Source: Fidelibacterota bacterium
Lineage (GTDB): Bacteria > Fidelibacterota > UBA8477 > JABMPR01
Direction: 5' to 3'
DNA: 5,963 bases
NCBI GenBank assembly: GCA_030595455.1
Contig: JAUVDF010000071.1
Coordinates: 1 to 5,963, forward strand
Numbering within the stretch: position 1 is the stretch's first letter; each line of letters begins with the position of its first letter. Positions 1 to 5,214 of the stretch are shown here, piece by piece. The notes under the pieces were generated by a model. It searched no databases. It saw only the letters and a list, made by a program, of their open reading frames with translations, and was not told the origin of the DNA. A program made the translations under genes and the position numbers.

Positions 1-43
1 AGAATTTACCTTATTAGGTGTCTACTGAACAAGGGGGATTCCA

Positions 44-438
44 ATGACTAAAGTAGAACGATTACTGAAAAAATCCGGGTTTTCAAGTAGGGCTATAAAT
101 TACTATACACAAATGATTAATGTAGGTGTTATCAATGACCCTAGTGTTAGCATTATATATACAGGTCCATGTGGTGATACAATGGAGTTTTTTTATCAAT
201 TTCCTCTGATGTGATAAAAGATGCAAAATTTTAAACGATAGGGTGTGTAGGCGCTTTTGTGTCCGCGTCTGCACTCACAGAAATGATAAAAGGGAAAACA
301 TTGGACCAAGTTGATAAAATAAGCAAAGAAGATATTATAAGCTTTATTGGGGGGCTTCCAGAATCAAAAGGCGACTGTGTTTGTTTGGCCAGAACAACTT
401 TAGAGAAAGCAATTAAACGGTACGAGGGAAATGAATGA
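44..438 (+). pseudogene. Broken NifU/IscU-like Fe-S cluster scaffold protein
   Basis: A NifU N-terminal (IscU-like) domain gene, starting at ATG 44 behind AAGGGGGA (30-37). It reads normally for about 50 codons, including the first cluster-ligand motif GPCGDTM (Cys43), and then hits TGA at 212-214. Stepping one base back in the T run (188-194, seven T; eight would restore the frame) continues the same protein, which then meets an in-frame TAA at 232-234 where CAA (Gln) would give KFQTIGC. Beyond it lie the second ligand region (GCVGAFVSASALTEM) and the third (GDCVCLAR), ending at TGA 436-438. The repaired product would be about 131 residues, normal for a stand-alone scaffold with all three ligand cysteines. 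Intact members assemble Fe-S clusters and pass them to apoproteins in the cytoplasm. Two independent lesions make a pseudogene more likely than programmed frameshifting, although the T-run change alone could be a read error. Confidence 0.85.
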
Positions 439-553
439 TACAAAACATTGTACCAGGTCAAATCCTGAAGACACTTTAGAACTGAATATGGTATTACTCA
501 GAAAACCTTTATGCTCGTATACTGTATTGTTAGATAAAAATCTTTGGAAAGGT

Positions 554-560
554 AAAGGGA
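554..560 (+). promoter_or_regulatory. Ribosome binding site fixing the CGGC gene start
   Basis: AAAGGGA lies five bases before ATG 566. The open frame extends upstream without a stop to ATG 431, but that ATG overlaps the end of the broken scaffold gene, has a purine run only two bases away, and would add 45 residues unlike the family. The good spacing here supports ATG 566 as the start. Confidence 0.65.
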
Positions 561-565
561 ATAAA

Positions 566-1003
566 ATGAAAATAGCCATAATTATATGTGAGCGGTATAA
601 AAGCTGTGCTGGCGGAAAATGTTTCAGGGCTTTGCGAAATAGAGAAGGTGCTTTTGATATATATAGCAAAGATGAGTCTTTGGAGATTGTCGGCTATACT
701 AGTTGTGGTGGCTGTCCAGGTGGGAATATCGAATACGTCCCTGAAGAAATGATTAAAAATGGAGCTGAAGCCATCCATCTTGCTACTGGGTTTGTTGTAG
801 GATATCCTCCTTGTCCATATATTTCACACTTCAAAAAATTTATCGAATTAAAATACAATATTCCGGTAATAATTGGTACTCACCCGATCCCACAAAAATA
901 TTATATCACCCACGATAAATTAAATACATGGGATACAGAAGAATGGCAGGAATTAATAAAACCGACGTTAGCAAATGAATTAACTAGAAAAGCATACGAT
1001 TAA
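566..1003 (+). CDS. CGGC domain-containing protein (putative metal-binding)
   Basis: A 145-residue cytoplasmic protein of the CGGC domain family (Pfam CGGC), whose members begin with a short hydrophobic strand and carry an invariant CGGC motif. Here the N-terminus is MKIAIIIC, followed by cysteines at 8, 14 and 19, the signature SCGGCPGGN (Cys47, Cys50), and a further cysteine in YPPCPY (Cys83). The family is thought to bind metal or an Fe-S cluster through these cysteines; its biochemical role is not established, so no reaction is assigned. The length is typical. The start is chosen by the RBS at 554-560 and the family N-terminus. Two tandem stops (TAA TAA, 1001-1006) precede the radical SAM gene by a few bases, so the two genes are almost certainly co-transcribed. 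The C-terminal 40 residues (KLNTWDTEEWQELI and on) are helical and I do not recognise them. Confidence 0.85.
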   Translation: MKIAIIICERYKSCAGGKCFRALRNREGAFDIYSKDESLEIVGYTSCGGCPGGNIEYVPEEMIKNGAEAIHLATGFVVGYPPCPYISHFKKFIELKYNIPVIIGTHPIPQKYYITHDKLNTWDTEEWQELIKPTLANELTRKAYD

Positions 1004-1009
1004 TAAACC

Positions 1010-1960
1010 ATGCTAGCATTTGGCCCTGTTCCCTCGAGACGTTTGGGTAGAAGTATTGGAATTAACAACATTCCCCCCAAAATCTGTACTTATTCCTGTG
1101 TTTATTGTCAGATCGGTCGAACGCTGAAAATGATATCTGACAGGCAGGTATTTTATGATCCAGATGAAGTTTTTGCCGCAGCAAAAGAGAAGATCAAACA
1201 AGCCTTAATTGCCAATGAAAAAATTGATTATTTGACAATTGTTCCCGATGGTGAACCGACTTTAGATGTTAATTTAGGTAATCTTCTAGATCAATTAGCT
1301 AGCTTAAAGATTAAAACAGCCGTCATTACTAATTCTTCGCTTATACATATTCCTCAGGTTCGAGCCAATCTTTCCAAAGCCGATTGGGTATCTGTGAAAA
1401 TTGATACCGTTAATGAAAACATTTGGCGAAAAATTGATCGTCCCCATAAACGATTGGAATTAGGAGCAATTTTAGAGGGTATTATTTCTTTTTCCAAAGA
1501 GTTCATGGGTGAGTTGGTGACAGAAACGATGTTGATGCAGGATATAAATGACGGCAAGAGAAACATAGAGGATATTGCTCAATTTATTCAAAAAATTAAC
1601 GTTCACAGCTCCTACATAAGCATTCCAACACGACCACCCGCTGAAGAATGGATATTTCCACCCAGTCCGGCTGTCCTAAACCGGGCATTTCAAATCTTCA
1701 AAAGCTACTTACCTAAGGTAGAATATCTTATCGGTTATGAGGGGAGTCAATTTGCCTTTACCGGAAATGTTCAAGAAGATATTTTAAGTATTACATCAGT
1801 CCATCCGATGCGAGAGGATGCGGTAGAAGAATTTGTCAAGAAAGCAGATAGCAGTTTTGAGAAAATTGATGAATTGGTAAAAGAGGAAAAACTCATAACT
1901 ACAGAGTACAGGGGGAGTCGATACTACCTGCGGAATCTAGCCTTGCTTAATAGCGTTTGA
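1010..1960 (+). CDS. Radical SAM protein, COG0731-like (GPVPSRRLGRS family)
   Basis: A 316-residue cytoplasmic enzyme. Residues 5-15 hold the family signature GPVPSRRLGRS. The radical SAM 4Fe-4S motif CxxxCxxC is at Cys26, Cys30 and Cys33 (CTYSCVYC), with a PDGEPTLD segment at 79-86 that corresponds to the SAM-binding region. The TIM-barrel core runs to about residue 235. The last 70 residues (from HPMREDAVEEF) look like a small winged-helix domain, ending in GSRYYLR. The family is grouped with the wyosine-type (TYW1-like) radical SAM proteins in COG0731, but bacterial members of this length have no demonstrated substrate, so a tRNA role should not be assumed. The start lies 6 bp after the CGGC stop with no clear Shine-Dalgarno sequence, suggesting translational coupling. 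The frame is complete and intact. Confidence 0.88.
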   Translation: MLAFGPVPSRRLGRSIGINNIPPKICTYSCVYCQIGRTLKMISDRQVFYDPDEVFAAAKEKIKQALIANEKIDYLTIVPDGEPTLDVNLGNLLDQLASLKIKTAVITNSSLIHIPQVRANLSKADWVSVKIDTVNENIWRKIDRPHKRLELGAILEGIISFSKEFMGELVTETMLMQDINDGKRNIEDIAQFIQKINVHSSYISIPTRPPAEEWIFPPSPAVLNRAFQIFKSYLPKVEYLIGYEGSQFAFTGNVQEDILSITSVHPMREDAVEEFVKKADSSFEKIDELVKEEKLITTEYRGSRYYLRNLALLNSV

Positions 1961-2041
1961 ATTTAGTGCACAGTCTTGTGTGAGTGTTTCAATACAAAAT
2001 GTCCATCTTGTGTGGCGTTGCTCCTCTAAGGCAAGGATCGC

Positions 2042-3898
2042 TTATAAGCGTTGCACAAACTCGTAAGCATCTCGAATAGCATTCTGAGCATTTCCTACTC
2101 GCCGAGCATCACCTATCAAATGACAAGGCATTTGTGACCTGAGCTCATTGTGCAGGTTGGTTTCACTACGCATCCCGATGGATAGAACAATCTTGTCAAT
2201 TTTCGATATGGTTTTAGCATGTTTTCCAATCAAATATACCAGATCTCCAGCCACTTTCTGGACACGTGTTTCCAGGAAAAATTGAACATCGTGGTCCTTC
2301 AGTTTTTTTAGCGTTAGGGTTCGCTCGATCATTTCCATATCCTGGGCTAATTCGGGCAGTAGATCTACAATAATGACCTTGTTTTGCTTTTCTACTAGCT
2401 TACTGGCTACTTCCAAACCAATTAAACCACCACCAATTAGTAATATTTTTTCCTGACTGGGAAGTTGCTCGTCATCCAAAAATTCTGTCCAGTAATATTC
2501 CGTCAAGCCGTCAATAGATGGCGTCATAGGAATTGAGCCGGTTGCCATTACAACTTCATCATATTTCTGGGCGAGGAGATGCTTGGATGTTGCAACGGTC
2601 TGATGTACCTGAATTTTCCGGAGGGCAATTTCCTGAACATAATATTCAACAATTCTGGCCATGGAGGCTTTCCCTGGAGGTAGACTGGCCAAATTAAACT
2701 GACCACCCAAGCTGTTTTTTTCATACAAGTTGACAGAGAAACCGCGGTCGTGCAAACCAATGGCCGCCTCCATACCAGCTAGGCCTCCTCCGATCACAGC
2801 AATACGTTTGGATGCTTGTAGACTCAAATGGGGAATGGGTTGTTCGCCAACTGATGGATTAACAATGCAGTGCAGTCCGATTCCAGATTTCACCCCACCA
2901 AGACAACCCTCAGAACAAGCCAAACAGGGTTTAATGTTGCCCGTGGATCTACCTGTTAGCTTTCCAACAAATTGAGGGTCAGCAATGAGGGCGCGTCCAA
3001 TTGCCATATACGGGGCTCCAAATATCTTTTGAAGCTTGCTCACATCGGCGGCGGCATTTATTTGGCCAACAAAAATGATCGGTAGTTTCACATGGGCTTG
3101 AACTCTGTTTGCCAATGCCCAGGTCTTGCCCTTGGGAATAAACATATGTTGAAAGAACCAGGGGGGAGTGCTGCAGACAGAACCAGCAGATATATGGAGG
3201 GCTGTAGCCCCCTGAGACTCAAGGATTTTACCAATTTCGATAGTCTCTTCTATTTTGATCCCGTCTGGTGTCATTTCTGTCCCACTGAGGCGAACAATGA
3301 TAGGGATTTGGACGGCTGAATGGATAGCCTGAAACACCTCCAAGGGAAAGCGCATCCGATTTTCAAGCGAACCACCATAACTATCGCATTGACCATTTAC
3401 TTCTGGAGAAAGATACTGGGCCAATAAATAGCCATGTCCCATCTGAAGCTCAATAAAATCAAACCCGGCTTTTTCAGCACGGATGGCTGCATCAACAAAG
3501 AGCTTGATTACAACTGATATCTGTTCAGGATCCATCTGGACTGGAACCGCACCACCATTTTCACAGGGCTTATCTGTTGAAGAAATAAAATAGTTGCCCG
3601 GTATTTTTGGGTTTGCCATTCTGCCTGGATGGCTCAGGTGGGCAATTACCTTCGCTCCATTGTCGTGGATGCTTTGGATAAGTTTTTTGAGACCAGGTAG
3701 TTTATTGTCTGTATCAATACCAAGTTGAGTGGGAATTTCACGCAATCCCTGATCCATATAAAGCGGCTCGAGGGTGATAGCACCAATATGGGAACTTCGT
3801 TCTTCATAGAAATGGACATGCTTGGAATTGACCAAGCCGTCACCATTGCTATAGCCCAGTTTAATGGGTGCCATGATGAATTTATTGCGCAGATGCAT
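2042..3898 (-). CDS. OYE-like NADH:flavin oxidoreductase / 2,4-dienoyl-CoA reductase family flavoprotein
   Basis: A 618-residue FMN / 4Fe-4S / FAD reductase that by family passes electrons from NAD(P)H through FAD and the cluster to FMN to reduce an activated C=C or similar substrate; the substrate is unknown. Residues 1-320 form the old-yellow-enzyme TIM barrel (FIMAP 7-11, HLSHPGR 87-93, HGYLLAQYLSP 155-165, SYGGSLENR 173-181). The cluster motif C-x2-C-x3-C-x11-C is Cys325, 328, 332 and 344. An FAD Rossmann motif GGGLAG is at 370-375, an NAD(P) motif GGGLIG at 489-494, and the conserved LIGDARRVGNAQNAI at 594-608. The first His of the usual HGAH motif is Gln152, possibly a subfamily trait. 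It is the last gene of the leftward operon. ATG 3898 directly follows an in-frame TAA and lacks a good RBS. The missing N-terminal residues sit in another frame at 3899-3951, so the start is reduced, re-initiated or mutated. Confidence 0.85.
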   Translation of the reverse strand: MHLRNKFIMAPIKLGYSNGDGLVNSKHVHFYEERSSHIGAITLEPLYMDQGLREIPTQLGIDTDNKLPGLKKLIQSIHDNGAKVIAHLSHPGRMANPKIPGNYFISSTDKPCENGGAVPVQMDPEQISVVIKLFVDAAIRAEKAGFDFIELQMGHGYLLAQYLSPEVNGQCDSYGGSLENRMRFPLEVFQAIHSAVQIPIIVRLSGTEMTPDGIKIEETIEIGKILESQGATALHISAGSVCSTPPWFFQHMFIPKGKTWALANRVQAHVKLPIIFVGQINAAADVSKLQKIFGAPYMAIGRALIADPQFVGKLTGRSTGNIKPCLACSEGCLGGVKSGIGLHCIVNPSVGEQPIPHLSLQASKRIAVIGGGLAGMEAAIGLHDRGFSVNLYEKNSLGGQFNLASLPPGKASMARIVEYYVQEIALRKIQVHQTVATSKHLLAQKYDEVVMATGSIPMTPSIDGLTEYYWTEFLDDEQLPSQEKILLIGGGLIGLEVASKLVEKQNKVIIVDLLPELAQDMEMIERTLTLKKLKDHDVQFFLETRVQKVAGDLVYLIGKHAKTISKIDKIVLSIGMRSETNLHNELRSQMPCHLIGDARRVGNAQNAIRDAYEFVQRL

Positions 3899-3951
3899 TT
3901 AAGGTTTCCAATCTGTTTTGACCCCTCAAGGTCATCGGAGAGCTCAATCAT
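3899..3951 (-). other. Out-of-frame N-terminal segment of the OYE-like gene
   Basis: Reading leftward from ATG 3951 gives MIELSDDLEGSKQIGNLK, whose end matches the conserved OYE opening (K-I-G-N-L-x-L-K/R-N-R/K). It then leaves the family frame. The main open frame resumes immediately with LRNKFIMAP. Removing the five bases 3893-3897 (TGCAT on the coding strand) gives a seamless GNLKLRNKFIMAP. The segment starts 18 bp after the cupin stop, in the cupin's frame and without a clear RBS, so coupled translation from the cupin is plausible. The simplest reading is a small insertion splitting one gene. An assembly error or real re-initiation at ATG 3898 cannot be excluded. Confidence 0.7.
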
Positions 3952-3969
3952 TTGCTGACTATTGGGAAT

Positions 3970-4281
3970 TCAATGCCAGATGACCAGGATTTCCGCTCCA
4001 GCTGCTGATGTTATGGGACCATGGGTTGAATCTTTATGGATTAGCTGATAAGTCCCTTCCGGGCAGAGCGTGTTTCCCATTTCATATGTTCCGCGGATCA
4101 CATAATGTTGCTCTGTTCTAAGATGGGAGTGACTTTCCTGGCGAAAGCCTGCAGGTATTTTTAGCAGAATGGTCTTTCCGCCTTCATCTTCACGCAGGAT
4201 TTTGACCAGAGTACCTTGCATATAGTTCTCACTTGCGTCTTGCCATTCCAGATCATTTGCTTTCACAATTATATCTAACAT
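3970..4281 (-). CDS. Small single-domain cupin protein
   Basis: A 103-residue cupin. Motif 1 is visible as G-x5-H-S-H-x3-E-x6-G (GFRQESHSHLRTEQHYVIRG), with two histidines and a glutamate as likely metal ligands. Motif 2 appears in CPEGTYQLIHKDSTHGP, where a histidine supplies the fourth ligand. The C-terminus GAEILVIWH resembles ChrR-type and other small metal-binding cupins. Such proteins fold as one beta-barrel and may be enzymes, sensors or cofactor-binding partners; the substrate cannot be told from sequence. The start is set at ATG 4281 because GGAGGT lies four bases upstream. An ATG four codons earlier overlaps that RBS and is rejected. It sits between the zinc-ribbon gene (a 54-bp gap containing a hairpin) and the OYE-like flavoprotein, so it may work with that enzyme. 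Confidence 0.85.
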   Translation of the reverse strand: MLDIIVKANDLEWQDASENYMQGTLVKILREDEGGKTILLKIPAGFRQESHSHLRTEQHYVIRGTYEMGNTLCPEGTYQLIHKDSTHGPITSAAGAEILVIWH

Positions 4282-4285
4282 AACG

Positions 4286-4291
4286 ACCTCC
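4286..4291 (-). promoter_or_regulatory. Strong ribosome binding site of the cupin gene
   Basis: GGAGGT on the coding strand, four bases before ATG 4281. It decides the cupin start against ATG 4293, and lies four bases downstream of the intercistronic hairpin at 4296-4335. Confidence 0.75.
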
Positions 4292-4295
4292 ATTT

Positions 4296-4335
4296 TTTTA
4301 GGGGTTACAAGCCAATACGTCTATTGCCCCTAAAA
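4296..4335 (-). repeat. Intercistronic hairpin with 9-bp perfect arms
   Basis: On the coding strand TTTTAGGGG (4335-4327) pairs perfectly with CCCCTAAAA (4304-4296). Inside, CAATA-GACG-TATTG (4326-4313) makes a second 5-bp stem stacked directly on the outer one, leaving an 8-base bulge on the 3' side. The element begins one base after the zinc-ribbon stop (TAG, 4338-4336) and ends four bases before the cupin RBS. It is followed by A residues rather than a T run, so it is not a standard intrinsic terminator in the leftward direction. Rightward it is followed by CTATCG, again no T run. It could be an mRNA processing or stability element, a control on cupin translation, or an operator. Confidence 0.6.
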
Positions 4336-4521
4336 CTATCGATTATTTGATTTCTTGTTGAGCAAGTCGTCATGATAAGAGCCTTCTCGGATTAGTTTTG
4401 CCCCACACTGGGGACATTTCTCATCCTGACAAGGGACTCCGCGTTTGTGACTGGCTCGGTAATCACACTTTGGGCAATGACAATTACCGCCTGATCCCAT
4501 CTTCTGGCTATTTGTTTTCAT
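4336..4521 (-). CDS. Small six-cysteine zinc-ribbon-like protein
   Basis: A 61-residue protein with two CxxC knuckles, CPKC (Cys16/Cys19) and CPQC (Cys36/Cys39), plus Cys14 and Cys31, and a conserved-looking MGSGGNCHCPKC start and CGAKLIREGSYH end. The arrangement is that of a zinc ribbon or rubredoxin-like metal site; with no known partner, Zn or Fe binding is equally possible. It probably acts in the cytoplasm, as no signal or membrane segment is seen. The chosen ATG 4521 lies inside the end of the DUF5320 gene (14-bp overlap), with an AGAGAG purine tract in front. ATG 4500 (the MGSGG start) is an alternative. The longer open frame running upstream to 4686 is only the DUF5320 gene read in another frame. 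Confidence 0.75.
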   Translation of the reverse strand: MKTNSQKMGSGGNCHCPKCDYRASHKRGVPCQDEKCPQCGAKLIREGSYHDDLLNKKSNNR

Positions 4522-4858
4522 GATTTGTCTCTCTTGATTCTGACGATTGTTTAAGCAACTGTGATAATTGGTCAATAACTTTATTGAGTTGTTGACTAAG
4601 GTCAGGCTGGATATTACTAACATATTCGGTATCGTGGATACCAGCATGATATCCAAAGCCACCTCCACTCCTGTGGCCAAATCCACGGCCTGATCCTCTA
4701 GGATGTCCCCCCAATCCTCTATTCACACCTCTTCCATTCCCAAAGTGTGTATCATTTTCAAGGCTAAAATCACCTGAGTTGCTATTTGCGCAGCGTCCCT
4801 GGCGCCGACCTGTCTTTGGACCCTCTCCAAGGGGGCCCCTTCCATCAGTTCCAGGCAT
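4508..4858 (-). CDS. DUF5320 domain-containing Gly/Arg-rich protein
   Basis: A 116-residue protein with the DUF5320 opening, MPGTDGRGPLGEGPKTGRRQGRC (given here as key positions: M1-P2-G3, GPLGEGP 8-14, TGRRQGRC 16-23), in which a single cysteine ends the motif. Residues 40-70 are low in complexity, rich in Gly, Arg and His (for example GRGFGHRSGGGFGYH), and probably disordered. Residues 85-105 (SQQLNKVIDQLSQLLK) form an amphipathic helix or short coiled coil, suggesting oligomerisation or partner binding. The family's function is unknown, but its genes repeatedly lie beside NifX-type and ferredoxin-MinD genes in anaerobes, as here. AGGAG (4871-4867) overlaps the TAG stop of the preceding NifX-family gene and gives eight-base spacing to ATG 4858, indicating coupled translation. 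Confidence 0.8.
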   Translation of the reverse strand: MPGTDGRGPLGEGPKTGRRQGRCANSNSGDFSLENDTHFGNGRGVNRGLGGHPRGSGRGFGHRSGGGFGYHAGIHDTEYVSNIQPDLSQQLNKVIDQLSQLLKQSSESRETNHENK

Positions 4859-4866
4859 AATCTTTT

Positions 4867-4871
4867 CTCCT
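4867..4871 (-). promoter_or_regulatory. Ribosome binding site overlapping a stop codon
   Basis: AGGAG on the coding strand shares bases with the TAG stop (4872-4870) of the NifX-family gene and sits eight bases before the DUF5320 start at 4858. Ribosomes finishing the first gene would be delivered to this site. Confidence 0.7.
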
Positions 4872-5214
4872 ATAGCTCAATTTTTTCTAATTTCCCTAGT
4901 TGCAATGCCTGTAAGGCTTCATTTAGATTCATATTGGCAGCACCAACATAAACCGTGATTCCTGCTACTTTCAGGGTCGAGGCAGCTTTGTCACCAGGTC
5001 CATTTCCAGTAACAATCACATCAGCTTTTAATTCATAGGCTTTCTGTGCTGTTAGGGGGCCCGCGCCATGGCCGGATGAAACGGCTTCCGCGTTATCATA
5101 TACAGTTTGCGTGGTGGTTTCTTCATCATGAAGAAGTAAAAAGGCCGCACGTCCAAAGCGTGGATCAATCATTGAGTCCATCGTTTTGTCCGTTGATGTA
5201 AATAGAATTTTCAT
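4870..5214 (-). CDS. NifX/NifB-family Mo-Fe cluster-binding protein
   Basis: A 114-residue single-domain protein of the dinitrogenase iron-molybdenum cofactor family (PF02579, RNase H-like fold, MTH1175 type). Visible features are the first strand MKILFTSTD, the signature RFGRA (19-23) after MIDP, a glycine-rich turn SGHGAGPLTAQ (46-56), the strand and loop VIVTGNGPGDKA (65-75), and a C-terminal helix EALQALQLGKL. Relatives bind Fe-Mo-type or Mo-Cu-S clusters; in sulfate reducers the orange protein (ORP) belongs to this family. No cysteine is present, so any cluster would be held non-covalently or by other residues. ATG overlaps the TGA of the ATPase gene (ATGA, 5214-5211), and a purine tract GGAAAGAGAGAG precedes it. 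It may receive or carry a cluster handled by the adjacent ferredoxin-ATPase. Confidence 0.88.
   Translation of the reverse strand: MKILFTSTDKTMDSMIDPRFGRAAFLLLHDEETTTQTVYDNAEAVSSGHGAGPLTAQKAYELKADVIVTGNGPGDKAASTLKVAGITVYVGAANMNLNEALQALQLGKLEKIEL

Noticed and set aside
1..51. Possible 3' end of an upstream + strand gene (frames ending at TGA 26-28 or TAA 49-51)
   Set aside because: Only 8-16 codons are visible and no family can be recognised, so a gene end cannot be told from chance.
188..194. Programmed or phase-variable slippage at the T run in the NifU-like gene
   Set aside because: Restoring the frame still runs into TAA at 232-234, so slippage alone would not produce a full protein.
495..523. 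Promoter-like pair TACTCA (495-500) and TATACT (518-523) with 17-base spacing ahead of the CGGC gene
   Set aside because: The -10 is good but the -35 matches consensus at only three positions; in A+T-rich DNA this is expected by chance.
431..565. 45-residue N-terminal extension of the CGGC protein
   Set aside because: It overlaps the broken scaffold gene, lacks a properly spaced RBS and does not resemble the family N-terminus; ATG 566 has a good RBS.
1992..2013. Hairpin as intrinsic terminator between the convergent genes
   Set aside because: The stem is A+T-rich with an A-C mismatch and a G-T pair, and no T run follows on either strand.
2039..2050. Perfect 12-bp palindrome CGCTTATAAGCG at the OYE-like gene's stop codon
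   Set aside because: It is short, without a loop or T run, and partly coding; no operator function can be supported.
4336..4686. 116-residue open frame as a longer zinc-ribbon protein
   Set aside because: The upstream part is the DUF5320 gene read in another frame; the zinc-ribbon protein starts at 4521 or 4500.
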